10,582 bases of DNA from Lachnospiraceae bacterium UBA7188 (GCA_002490995.1 DKVC01000180.1:1-10582), one strand, 5' to 3'; shown: positions 1 through 6,484, counted from the first letter of the stretch. Notes: generated by a model not told the origin, from the letters alone. Numbers and translations: made by a program.

Positions 1-97
1 TACCCTTTTGTCGCCCAAATCATACAGATGAATTATACTCGTAGGCGCATTCGTTTTCAGGGTTCTGTTTTACATCATAGAATCAAGGAGTGCTTCT

Positions 98-211
98 ATG
101 GTTAATAAGGAAATGCCTCCAAATAACCTACGCAAGCCTGTTGCAAAATTTACAGATTTTATCTGGTTTACCCTAAACAAAATGCGTAGGTTATTTTCCG
201 GCAGTTCCTAA
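98..211 (+). CDS. Small leader-type ORF, interrupted by hairpin element
   Basis: An ATG seven bases after AAGGAG opens a 37-residue frame that runs through the inserted 100-bp hairpin element to TAA at 209-211. Without the insert the frame would read MVNKTFQMR and continue to a stop at 252-254, which resembles MIKGTLLMR of the leader ORF before the ATPase (3604-3648). The present product is therefore probably a disrupted leader peptide whose tail comes from the element. Translation is unproven. It could be a relic without function. Confidence 0.25.
   Translation: MVNKEMPPNNLRKPVAKFTDFIWFTLNKMRRLFSGSS
109..208 (+). mobile_element. 100-bp hairpin element, copy 1
   Basis: An imperfect palindrome from GGAAATGCC to GGCAGTTCC, flanked by TAA on both sides. 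The arms pair as GGAA/TTCC, one mismatch, TGCC/GGCA, a 3x3 internal loop, then AAATAACCTACGCA (120-133) with its exact complement (182-195). It lies inside leader-module copy A, at a place where the paralogous module has no insert. No transposase is encoded, so it would be a non-autonomous, MITE-like element if mobile. Its central loop is the most divergent of the four copies. Confidence 0.8.
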
Positions 212-320
212 GACATTTCAGATGCGTTTGCTTGTTATACATTTATGTCGGTAAATTCTTTGAACGTGAGTATAAACTTGATATTGGTGTATGAAAATGG
301 AATAAAGTTATACCTGCAGG

Positions 321-352
321 GCCCACAGGTCGGCTTCTGTGGGTTGGAGAGG
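321..352 (+). promoter_or_regulatory. Hairpin and ribosome site before kinase
   Basis: CCCACAG (322-328) pairs perfectly with CTGTGGG (337-343) around an 8-base loop, and G321/T344 could add a wobble pair. The purine-rich ribosome site GGAGAGG (346-352) follows within three bases. The placement suggests the hairpin could influence translation of the kinase, or could end upstream transcription, though no T-run follows. The ribosome site lies only two bases from GTG 355 but five from TTG 358, which makes the exact start uncertain. Confidence 0.4.
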
Positions 353-354
353 AT

Positions 355-1239
355 GTGTTGAAAAGGATGGGGGCAGGAAAGGAGGAACAAAAGAAGAAAG
401 CGGACTCCCTGGGCAGGCTGATATTGGGAAAGAAGGGGTACCGCCCTGACAGATTGCTTGGAAATGGCGCATTTTCCATGGTTTACTATGTGGAGGGAAA
501 GGATGGCCGGGGCTATGCCTGCAAGGTCAGTGAAAATGCGAGGCTGCTGGAACAGGAAGCTCGGGTTATGGCTGTATTGGAGTATCCGCTGTTTCCGAAA
601 TACTTTGGTTTCTGGAGGGAGGCAGGGCTGGGTTTCTTACTTTGCGAGTATATACCGGGCTGTACCATGGAAGAAATGCTGTCCAGACGGGGGCATTTTA
701 CAATGGAACAGACAATCCGTGCGGGCCTGGCATTGGCGGAAGGGCTGCAGTATCTGCATGAGAGACCGGAACGCTTTCTGTTTCGGGATGTGAAACCTGC
801 CAATATCATGATCCGGCAGGACGGGAGAGTGAAGCTGATTGATTTTGGCTGTGTATGTTCTATGAAAGAGCGGATATCTTCCCGGGCGGGAACGCCGGAC
901 TATGCGGCACCGGAACAGCTGGAAGGGAATGGAGAACTGACGCCGGCATGTGACGTGTACGGGTTGGGCAGGACACTGGAGGCGATGCTTGGAGCAGGGG
1001 AGAATTTCCGCTTCAGGGAGAAAACAGGATTGCACCCTCAATGTTTCCCGGGAAAAAAGCATGTGCTTGTCCCACGATATGGGGGTGCAGAGAGCATGGC
1101 CGTAAGAAGGAAGAGAAAGCAGATTGTGCGGTTCCTGGATGCATGTACAAGAAGGGAGGCTATGGAACGGATTTCGGATATGGAGCAGGTCGGTTTAGCG
1201 CTTGGGCAGTTTGCTGCTAAGAGGGAAAAAGATGCGTAA
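355..1239 (+). CDS. Hanks-type Ser/Thr protein kinase, soluble
   Basis: A eukaryotic-like protein kinase that would transfer phosphate from ATP to protein Ser/Thr residues. Visible motifs, numbered from GTG 355, are the glycine loop GNGAF (36-40), the ATP lysine in YACKV (K57), a helix-C glutamate near E66/E68, the catalytic loop FRDVKPAN (143-150; D145, K147, N150), DFG (163-165), APE (185-187) and the structural Asp of DVYGLG (D200). The usual His of HRD is Phe143. At 294 residues it is only a kinase domain with a short basic tail: there is no PASTA repeat or membrane segment as in PrkC/StkP, so it should be cytosolic. TTG 358 or ATG 367 are possible starts with better ribosome spacing. No PP2C-type phosphatase is nearby. 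The substrate is unknown. Confidence 0.9.
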   Translation: MLKRMGAGKEEQKKKADSLGRLILGKKGYRPDRLLGNGAFSMVYYVEGKDGRGYACKVSENARLLEQEARVMAVLEYPLFPKYFGFWREAGLGFLLCEYIPGCTMEEMLSRRGHFTMEQTIRAGLALAEGLQYLHERPERFLFRDVKPANIMIRQDGRVKLIDFGCVCSMKERISSRAGTPDYAAPEQLEGNGELTPACDVYGLGRTLEAMLGAGENFRFREKTGLHPQCFPGKKHVLVPRYGGAESMAVRRKRKQIVRFLDACTRREAMERISDMEQVGLALGQFAAKREKDA

Positions 1240-1335
1240 AAGCAAAGTATAGAAAACCTTAGATTATGGTTGAAGAATATTAATGAACCGTTTATAATAA
1301 AAATATCCGGACAACCGGAGAAGGCAGCCGTGCAT

Positions 1336-1365
1336 TTTATACTCGCGCTCAGAAACATTTGTCAA
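1336..1365 (-). promoter_or_regulatory. Candidate leftward promoter
   Basis: On the minus strand TTGACA (1365-1360) and TATAAA (1341-1336) are separated by 18 bases, a close match to a sigma-A promoter. No minus-strand gene follows: it points into the 3' end of the kinase. A small stem TCCGG/CCGGA with loop TTGT and a T-rich tail lies at about 1318-1297, so any transcript could be very short or could be antisense to the kinase. Function is unproven. Confidence 0.3.
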
Positions 1366-1437
1366 CGTAAATGTAAATGAGTGAGCGCTCAGCGATTCAG
1401 AACAAAAGAACGGCAAAGGAAAGCGCTGACGAGTATA
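1338..1437. repeat. 100-bp spacer element with TATACTCG/CGAGTATA ends
   Basis: The block opens with TATACTCG (1338-1345) and closes with its inverse CGAGTATA (1430-1437), exactly 100 bases overall. Read on the minus strand, its last 40 or so bases resemble the start of leader modules A and B: TATACTCG, three variable bases, GCGC, then a T-rich stretch ending CCGTTCTTTTGT. It also holds GCGCTCAG twice, 40 bases apart (1345, 1385), and the palindrome TGAGCGCTCA (1382-1391). It occupies most of the gap before the transaldolase and may be a decayed element or a control region. Confidence 0.45.
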
Positions 1438-1507
1438 TCCGGGCATGACGTTTTCAAACAATATGGAAAGATGCATATGAAGAGAATGAAAAGGAGGAGA
1501 TTCAGCG

Positions 1508-2161
1508 ATGCGTTTTTTTATTGACACAGCAAAAGTAGAGGATATCAGGAAAGCAAATGACATGGGTGTCATCTGTGGCGTCACCACCAATCCGTCCCTG
1601 ATCGCAAAGGAGGGCAGGGTATTCGAAGAGGTGATCGCGGAGATTGCTTCCATTGTGGATGGGCCTATCAGCGGAGAGGTAAAGGCGACTACTACAGATG
1701 CGGAGGGCATGATCAAAGAGGGCAGGGAAATTGCTAAAATTCATCCTAATATGGTAGTAAAGATTCCCATGACCGTGGAAGGCTTAAAGGCCTGCAAGGT
1801 TCTTTCTTCCGAGGGCATCAAGGTAAATGTGACCCTCATCTTCACATCCAATCAGGCTCTGCTGGCAGCCCGTGCAGGCGCGGCATTCGTGTCGCCTTTC
1901 CTGGGACGTCTGGACGATATCAGCCAGAGAGGCGTTGACCTGATCCGTGAGATTTCCGACATTTTCGCCATGACAGATCTGGATACCGAGATTATCGCCG
2001 CAAGTGTGCGCAATCCTGTTCATGTGACCGACTGTGCACTGGCTGGCGCTGATATCGCGACGGTTCCCTATGCTGTCATTGAGCAGATGGTGAAGCATCC
2101 GCTGACCGATGCGGGCATTGCGAAGTTCCAGGCGGACTATAAGGCTGTGTTCGGCGAGTAA
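1508..2161 (+). CDS. tal: Transaldolase (short TalC/FSA-fold type)
   Basis: A cytosolic (beta/alpha)8 aldolase of the non-oxidative pentose phosphate pathway that moves a dihydroxyacetone unit between sugar phosphates. The 217-residue length is typical of this family. Seen directly are GVTTNPSL (24-31), the Schiff-base lysine in VVKIPMT (K85), the TLIF...NQALLAARAGA block (109-125) and SPFLGRLDD (129-137). Position 131 is Phe where E. coli fructose-6-phosphate aldolase FsaA has Tyr131, and position 57 is Glu where FsaA has Gln59. Both favour true transaldolase over fructose-6-phosphate aldolase. A strong AAGGAGGAGA site (1491-1500) precedes the ATG. The stop TAA directly adjoins hairpin element copy 2. 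Confidence 0.95.
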   Translation: MRFFIDTAKVEDIRKANDMGVICGVTTNPSLIAKEGRVFEEVIAEIASIVDGPISGEVKATTTDAEGMIKEGREIAKIHPNMVVKIPMTVEGLKACKVLSSEGIKVNVTLIFTSNQALLAARAGAAFVSPFLGRLDDISQRGVDLIREISDIFAMTDLDTEIIAASVRNPVHVTDCALAGADIATVPYAVIEQMVKHPLTDAGIAKFQADYKAVFGE

Positions 2162-2261
2162 GGAAATGTCTACAAATAACTGCTGCAAGTTTATGGCAAT
2201 TTTTATTGTATTTCCGGGCGTTTGCCTGAAGCAATTGCAGCAGTTATTTTCCGACAATTCC
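2162..2261 (+). mobile_element. 100-bp hairpin element, copy 2
   Basis: An imperfect palindrome from GGAAATGTC to GACAATTCC with TAA on both sides; the left TAA is the transaldolase stop. The inner stem AAATAACTGCTGCAA is perfectly complementary to TTGCAGCAGTTATTT, and a small inner stem GGCAA/TTGCC can form in the loop. Lying between convergent genes, with a GC-bearing stem next to TTATTTT on one strand and TTATTTG on the other, it could act as a two-way terminator. The right arm overlaps the 3' end of the ATPase gene. Orientation matches copies 1, 3 and 4. Confidence 0.85.
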
Positions 2262-3587
2262 TAAGAAAGGCAGCATATAAACGGGCAGGCAGAGGATATC
2301 TTCTTCCTTCTTGAAATCCTTCGTGTAGACCAGGTATCGTTCCAGAATCCTGTCTGAATATTTGGCGGTAAATGCATCCAGGGAAGCATGTGTTTTATAA
2401 CCGGAGGATTTGATTTCCATGGGACAAATCTTATTTTTCCGGGCCAGCAGAAAATCGATTTCATAATTGTGCCTTGTTTTTTCATTTAAAAAAGTATAGT
2501 AATAAAGCTCATTTCCGTTGGATGCCAGAATCTGAGCGGCCATATTTTCGTATAGATAACCAAGGTTGGCGCCGAGGGTATCGTTTAACAGCTTTTCGTA
2601 AATGATATTTTCCGTAAAATCCCGGTCTTTGAACATAAGTGTGGTGAAAAGCCCCGTATCGGCAAGGAACATTTTAAAACGTCTCAGGTCTTTGCTGCCG
2701 GCCATTCCGGCATTGGGGTCATTGGCATGATAGGCGATCAGCACGGTTTTTGAGTCCTTCAGCTCGGAAACCAGTTCCAGAATCGTATCGGCGCGTTCGT
2801 ACTCCAGAACGCTGGAAACCTGGTACCGGGACGCATTTTTCGCAAGCTGTGCCGGAATGGAATCAAACAGAAGGGAAATCCTTCCGGTGGAATCTATTTT
2901 CCTGAAATCATCCTCATAGAGCGTCAGAATATCCCGCTTTATCTGATCTATTTTCTTAAAATTATTAGTCTCGATGTACGCCTCCACGGCCTGCGGCATT
3001 CCGCCCACAAGCATATACAGCCGGAAGGCGCGCAGGAGCTTCCGGTTTAGCTGGTCCCCCAGAGGCTTTTTCAATTCAAAAGCTTTTTTCAGCAGCCCGA
3101 AAGTGGCATTGTCTCCTGTGGCCCACAGAAACTCTTCATAATCCATTGGATACATGTTGATCTTCCGTTCCTCGCTGGGTATCAGGATATCTTTTACATT
3201 GCGCTTCAAAGAAATCAGGGAGCCGGTTTCCACATAATCATAACGGTGATCCCGGACAAGGGCCTTGATCGCCTGTCTGGCCGGAGGGCACAGCTGTACT
3301 TCATCAAAAATGATGAGTGAATCCCGTTCGTAAAGATCTGTCCTGTATTGCAGCTGGAGCTGAAGGAAAATATAATTTAAATCGGATAAATCGGAAAATA
3401 ACTCTCTGATTCCGGTGGGGGCTGTGGAGAAATCAATCATAATGCAGCTTTTATATTCCTGCCTCCCGAATGCTTCTACGACTGTGGATTTGCCGACACG
3501 GCGGGGACCCTCTACCAGCAGCGCGGTTTTTCCGTCTGATTCTGATTTCCAGGCTAATAATTTGTCATAAATTTTTCGTTTATACAT
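2244..3587 (-). CDS. AAA-type ATPase with C-terminal DUF4143
   Basis: A 447-residue predicted ATPase. The N-terminal half has a Walker A motif GPRRVGKS (27-34), Walker B LIIFDE (91-96) and a sensor-like ETGSLI (120-125). YMLVGGMPQAV (191-201) starts the typical second half, and the C-terminal DUF4143 part has EIDFLL (E376, D378) and MEIKSS (E391, K393), spaced like the PD-(D/E)xK nuclease-like core of this family. The cellular role of these proteins is not established. The start follows AAGGAAAG with suitable spacing and lies downstream of leader-module copy B. The family-like ending LPVYMLPF is followed by LGIVGK, of which GIVGK and the stop are encoded inside hairpin element copy 2, so the native C-terminus was probably altered. 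It converges on the transaldolase gene. Confidence 0.9.
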   Translation of the reverse strand: MYKRKIYDKLLAWKSESDGKTALLVEGPRRVGKSTVVEAFGRQEYKSCIMIDFSTAPTGIRELFSDLSDLNYIFLQLQLQYRTDLYERDSLIIFDEVQLCPPARQAIKALVRDHRYDYVETGSLISLKRNVKDILIPSEERKINMYPMDYEEFLWATGDNATFGLLKKAFELKKPLGDQLNRKLLRAFRLYMLVGGMPQAVEAYIETNNFKKIDQIKRDILTLYEDDFRKIDSTGRISLLFDSIPAQLAKNASRYQVSSVLEYERADTILELVSELKDSKTVLIAYHANDPNAGMAGSKDLRRFKMFLADTGLFTTLMFKDRDFTENIIYEKLLNDTLGANLGYLYENMAAQILASNGNELYYYTFLNEKTRHNYEIDFLLARKNKICPMEIKSSGYKTHASLDAFTAKYSDRILERYLVYTKDFKKEEDILCLPVYMLPFLGIVGK

Positions 3588-3603
3588 GATATCTTTCCTT
3601 TCA

Positions 3604-3648
3604 TCAGATGGATTTTGTGGAGCGCATCAGTAATGTCCCTTTAATCAT
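3604..3648 (-). CDS. 14-residue leader ORF before the ATPase
   Basis: ATG 3648 lies seven bases after AAGGAG and opens the peptide MIKGTLLMRSTKSI, ending in TGA 16 bases before the ATPase start. The paralogous module at 98 would encode a similar start, MVNKTFQMR, if its insert is removed, sharing M, T, MR and hydrophobic positions. This hints at selection on the peptide or on its translation. Close spacing to the next ribosome site would allow translational coupling. No runs of regulatory amino-acid codons are present, so a classical amino-acid attenuator is unlikely. Expression is unproven. Confidence 0.4.
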   Translation of the reverse strand: MIKGTLLMRSTKSI

Positions 3649-3714
3649 AGAATCCTCTCCTTGATTCTATGATGTGGGACAGAAAAACGGAAAACGGATG
3701 CGCTCGCGAGTATA
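3623..3714 (-). repeat. Leader module, copy B (uninterrupted)
   Basis: On the minus strand this runs from TATACTCG through GCGCAT, CGTTTTCCG and the AAGGAG hairpin to GATGCG, and matches module A with two one-base indels and scattered changes. It lacks the 103 extra bases found in module A and so represents the empty site. It forms the 5' leader of the ATPase transcript predicted from the promoter at 3773-3801. Confidence 0.75.
3644..3673 (-). promoter_or_regulatory. Start-site hairpin with Shine-Dalgarno in loop
   Basis: Read on the minus strand, ATCATAGAATC and GATTCTATGAT form a perfect 11-bp stem around the 8-base loop AAGGAGAG. The loop is the ribosome site and the start codon of the leader ORF lies in the 3' arm of the stem. 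The weaker version in module A keeps the pairing CATAGAA/TTCTATG. The geometry suggests control of translation initiation, for example by temperature, a protein or upstream RNA. Which of these applies cannot be read from the sequence. Confidence 0.55.
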
Positions 3715-3715
3715 T

Positions 3716-3797
3716 CAAAATCGTTATTTTCTAAATGCTAATTTATATCAAAATCGTCATTTTTGATTACCAATTATACCACAAAATCGTTGTTTTT
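3716..3797. repeat. Three direct repeats with 33-bp period
   Basis: The 16-base unit CAAAATCGTYRTTTTY occurs at 3716, 3749 and 3782, exactly 33 bases apart. On the minus strand each unit is followed within one to three bases by a TATA-type hexamer: TATAAT after the outermost copy, TATAAA and TATACT after the next two. The outermost copy occupies the spacer of the predicted ATPase promoter. They may be regulator sites on one face of the helix, or a triplicated promoter segment. Confidence 0.6.
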
Positions 3798-3801
3798 CCA
3801 A
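3773..3801 (-). promoter_or_regulatory. Predicted promoter of ATPase transcript
   Basis: On the minus strand TTGGAA (3801-3796) and a perfect TATAAT (3778-3773) are separated by 17 bases. It would start a transcript near 3766 that carries two of the 33-bp-spaced repeats, the leader module and the ATPase gene. The same TTGGAA-17-TATAAT arrangement drives glgP in the opposite direction from 3839. Confidence 0.65.
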
Positions 3802-3838
3802 TCTCATTTTAACATTTTTAAATTTCTGAAAAAATCTG

Positions 3839-3867
3839 TTGGAAAGACAGCCAACTTTTGGTATAAT
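3839..3867 (+). promoter_or_regulatory. Predicted glgP promoter
   Basis: TTGGAA (3839-3844) and a perfect TATAAT (3862-3867) with a 17-base spacer fit a sigma-A promoter. Transcription would begin near 3874, about 37 bases before GTG 3911. This also shows that an upstream TTG at 3839 in the glgP frame cannot be the start codon, because it is part of the -35 box. Confidence 0.75.
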
Positions 3868-3883
3868 AGAAACGGCGTTTCTA
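3867..3883. promoter_or_regulatory. Palindromic operator candidate at glgP start site
   Basis: TAGAAACGGCGTTTCTA is a perfect odd-centred 17-bp palindrome that starts at the last base of the -10 box and covers the expected transcription start. The GAAACG/CGTTTC half-sites resemble those of LacI/GalR-family regulators. Binding there would block RNA polymerase, so repression by a sugar-responsive regulator is a reasonable inference. It could also be a small 5' RNA hairpin. Confidence 0.5.
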
Positions 3884-3896
3884 AAACAAAGGGACG

Positions 3897-3903
3897 AAAG
3901 GAG
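3897..3903 (+). promoter_or_regulatory. glgP: Ribosome site that fixes the glgP start
   Basis: AAAGGAG ends seven bases before GTG 3911, ideal spacing, and no other in-frame start between the promoter and 3911 has a comparable site. Confidence 0.8.
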
Positions 3904-3910
3904 AAAAGAC

Positions 3911-6484
3911 GTGGAAAATAGGAATGTGACAGACCCGGTTGAACTGAAAAGCAATACCTGCACCGCCTGCGAAGAGGAGACGGTAACTGCCGAAGATACG
4001 GCTGCCGTAAAGGAAGCAGAAGAGAAGCCTGTTTTTGACAAAGAGCTTTTCAAGAGAAGTATCCTTTACAATGTAATGAATATGTTCCGCAAGAATCTGG
4101 AGGAGGCGACGCCCCAGCAGATTTTTCAGGCGGCATCTTATTCCATAAAGGACAGGGTGATCGGCAACTGGATGACCACCCAGGAGGCCTATGATAAGGA
4201 AGACCCCAAGATGGTTTATTATATGTCCATGGAGTTCCTGATGGGACGTGCCCTGGGCAATAACATGATCAACCTGCAGGCTTACCAGGGGGCAAAGGAA
4301 GTTCTGGAGGAGCTGGGCATAGATATCAATGTGCTCGAGGACCAGGAGCCGGATGCCGCTCTGGGCAACGGCGGCCTGGGACGGCTGGCAGCCTGCTTCC
4401 TGGATTCTCTGGCTACGCTGGGGTATCCTGCTTACGGCTGCGGCATCCGTTACCGCTACGGTATGTTCAAGCAGAAGATTGAGGACGGTTTTCAGATTGA
4501 GATTCCAGACGACTGGCTGGCTGACGGCAATCCCTTCGAACTGCGCAGGCCCGAGTATGCCAAGGTGGTGAAATTCGGCGGCTATGTGTCCGTGCACTGC
4601 GACGAGAACGGCAGGAATCATTTCGTGCAGGAGGGCTATCAGGCAGTGAGGGCCATTCCCTATGACCTGCCCATCGTGGGATACGGCAACGGCATCGTGA
4701 ACACCCTGCGCATCTGGGATGCGGAGTCCATGGCAGGCTTCCGTCTGGACGCTTTTGACAAGGGCGACTACAGCAAGGCGGTTGAGCAGGAGAATCTGGC
4801 CAGAAATCTGGTGGACGTGCTCTATCCCAACGACAACCATTACGCAGGCAAGGAACTGCGTCTGAAACAGCAATATTTCTTCATCTCCGCATCCGTACAG
4901 GAGGCAGTGGAGAAATATATGAGAAAACATGACGATATTCACGGCTTCCCGGAGAAGGTGACCTTCCAGCTCAACGATACCCATCCTACGGTAGCCATCC
5001 CCGAGCTGATGCGTATCCTTTTGGATGATTATAATCTGGGATGGGACGAGGCATGGGACATTACTACCAGAACCTGCGCCTACACCAACCATACCATCAT
5101 GGCAGAGGCATTGGAGAAATGGCCCATCGACCTGTTCTCCAGGCTGCTTCCCAGGATTTACCAGATCGTGGAGGAGATCAACCGCAGGTTTGTATTGCAG
5201 ATCGAAGAGAAATATGCGCATATTTATAATGTCAATGTAGGGGAGAAGATCCGCAAGATGGCTATCCTCTATGACGGACAGGTGAAAATGGCCCATATGG
5301 CTATCGTGGCAGGTTATTCCGTCAACGGTGTGGCCAGGCTGCACACGGAGATCTTAAAGAGCGAGGAGCTGAAGGACTTCTACGAGATGTTCCCTGAGCG
5401 CTTCAACAACAAGACCAACGGCATCACCCAGAGACGTTTCCTGCTTCACGGCAATCCGCTTCTGGCGGAGTGGGTGACGAAGCAGGTGGGCGACGGCTGG
5501 ATCACGGATCTGCCCCAGATTGCAGGTCTGAAGAAGCTGGCGGAGGATAAGGCTGCCCAGAAGGAATTCATGGAGATCAAGTACCAGAACAAGCTCCGCC
5601 TGGCAAAATATATCAAAGAGCACAACGGCATCGAGGTGGATCCCGATTCCATCTTCGACGTGCAGGTGAAGCGTCTCCACGAGTACAAGAGACAGCTGAT
5701 GAACATCCTCCATGTGATGTACCTGTACAATGAACTGAAAGCCCATCCGGAGATGGAGTTCTTCCCCAGGACCTTTATCTTCGGTGCAAAGGCAGCTGCA
5801 GGCTACCGCAATGCCAAGCTGACCATCAAGCTGATCAATTCCGTGGCGGATGTGGTGAACAATGACGCGTCCATCAAGGGTAAGATCAAGGTGGTGTTTA
5901 TCGAGAATTACAATGTGTCCAACGCGGAGATTATCTTTGCGGCGGCGGATGTGTCCGAGCAGATTTCCACAGCCAGCAAGGAAGCTTCCGGCACGGGGAA
6001 TATGAAATTTATGTTAAACGGTGCGCTGACGTTAGGGACGATGGACGGCGCCAATGTGGAGATTGTGGAAGAAGTGGGAAGGGAGAATGCCTTTATCTTC
6101 GGCCTGTCCTCCAATGAGGTAATTCACTTCGAGAACAACGGCGGCTATGACCCCATGCAGATTTTCAACTCCGACGCGGATATCCACAAGGTAGTGACGC
6201 AGCTTATCGACGGCACCTATTCCAAGGATAAGGAGCTGTTCCTGCCGCTGTACAACTCGCTGCTGAACACCAAGTCCACATCCAAGGCGGATATGTACTT
6301 CATCCTGAAGGATTTCAAGGCCTATGCGGAAGCACAGAAGAAGGTGGAAGCGGCGTACCGGGATACTGCAGGATGGGCAAAGAGCGCTATCCTGAACGTG
6401 GCATGCTCCGGCAAGTTCACTTCCGACAGAACCATTCAGGAATATGTGGACGAGATCTGGCATCTGGACAAGGTGACTCTGTAA
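3911..6484 (+). CDS. glgP: Glycogen/alpha-glucan phosphorylase
   Basis: A GT35-family, PLP-dependent phosphorylase that releases glucose-1-phosphate from the non-reducing ends of glycogen or maltodextrin in the cytosol. The GTG start gives 857 residues. Seen are MSMEFLMGRALGNN, ALGNGGLGRLAACFLDSLAT, a central FQLNDTHP block, NGITQRRFL, VKRLHEYKRQLMNI and the PLP-lysine motif ASGTGNMKFMLNG, with the lysine at about residue 699. The catalytic core looks complete. Compared with usual bacterial GlgP of about 800-830 residues it has an N-terminal extension of some 40 residues, rich in acidic residues, Thr and Ala, before the KRSILYNVMNMF start of the core. The gene has its own promoter, transcribed away from the ATPase, and is followed by hairpins and two repeat elements, so it is probably monocistronic. 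Confidence 0.97.
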   Translation: MENRNVTDPVELKSNTCTACEEETVTAEDTAAVKEAEEKPVFDKELFKRSILYNVMNMFRKNLEEATPQQIFQAASYSIKDRVIGNWMTTQEAYDKEDPKMVYYMSMEFLMGRALGNNMINLQAYQGAKEVLEELGIDINVLEDQEPDAALGNGGLGRLAACFLDSLATLGYPAYGCGIRYRYGMFKQKIEDGFQIEIPDDWLADGNPFELRRPEYAKVVKFGGYVSVHCDENGRNHFVQEGYQAVRAIPYDLPIVGYGNGIVNTLRIWDAESMAGFRLDAFDKGDYSKAVEQENLARNLVDVLYPNDNHYAGKELRLKQQYFFISASVQEAVEKYMRKHDDIHGFPEKVTFQLNDTHPTVAIPELMRILLDDYNLGWDEAWDITTRTCAYTNHTIMAEALEKWPIDLFSRLLPRIYQIVEEINRRFVLQIEEKYAHIYNVNVGEKIRKMAILYDGQVKMAHMAIVAGYSVNGVARLHTEILKSEELKDFYEMFPERFNNKTNGITQRRFLLHGNPLLAEWVTKQVGDGWITDLPQIAGLKKLAEDKAAQKEFMEIKYQNKLRLAKYIKEHNGIEVDPDSIFDVQVKRLHEYKRQLMNILHVMYLYNELKAHPEMEFFPRTFIFGAKAAAGYRNAKLTIKLINSVADVVNNDASIKGKIKVVFIENYNVSNAEIIFAAADVSEQISTASKEASGTGNMKFMLNGALTLGTMDGANVEIVEEVGRENAFIFGLSSNEVIHFENNGGYDPMQIFNSDADIHKVVTQLIDGTYSKDKELFLPLYNSLLNTKSTSKADMYFILKDFKAYAEAQKKVEAAYRDTAGWAKSAILNVACSGKFTSDRTIQEYVDEIWHLDKVTL

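Larger units (their letters stand above)
34..226 (+). repeat. Leader module, copy A (interrupted)
   Basis: This stretch matches the minus-strand sequence 3714-3623 over about 90 bases once the 103 bases at 106-208 are removed. Both copies begin TATACTCG, continue with GCGCAT and CGTTTT blocks, and share ACATCATAGAATCAAGGAG, then TTCTATG and TTAA. Similarity resumes after the insert with GACATT and GATGCG. The block holds a Shine-Dalgarno AAGGAG (85-90) and ATG 98, with CATAGAA (76-82) able to pair with TTCTATG (94-100). Copy B lies in front of the DUF4143 ATPase, so copy A may be the orphaned leader of a lost gene; that is inference. Upstream bases 1-33 show nothing I can name. Confidence 0.75.

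Noticed and set aside
260..313. Promoter for the kinase
   Set aside because: TTGAAC and TTGATA are present, but no good -10 hexamer lies at 16-18 bases from either.
1297..1318. Terminator for a minus-strand small RNA
   Set aside because: TCCGG/CCGGA with a T-rich tail is only a 5-bp stem, and the transcript from the predicted leftward promoter would be about 30 bases; too weak to call an RNA gene.
2244..3587. Transposase or restriction enzyme for the hairpin elements
   Set aside because: The gene is an ATPase with a DUF4143 tail. Although the tail has a nuclease-like core, nothing links it to movement of the elements, and only one of four copies touches it.
3716..3797. CRISPR array
   Set aside because: Three 16-base units with 17-base gaps are too short for repeats and spacers, the gaps are AT-rich promoter sequence, and no cas gene is present.
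3881..5344. Long minus-strand open frame of 487 codons
   Set aside because: It lies opposite glgP, whose product is a clear GT35 enzyme; the antisense product has no recognisable domain and is a by-product of high-GC codon use.
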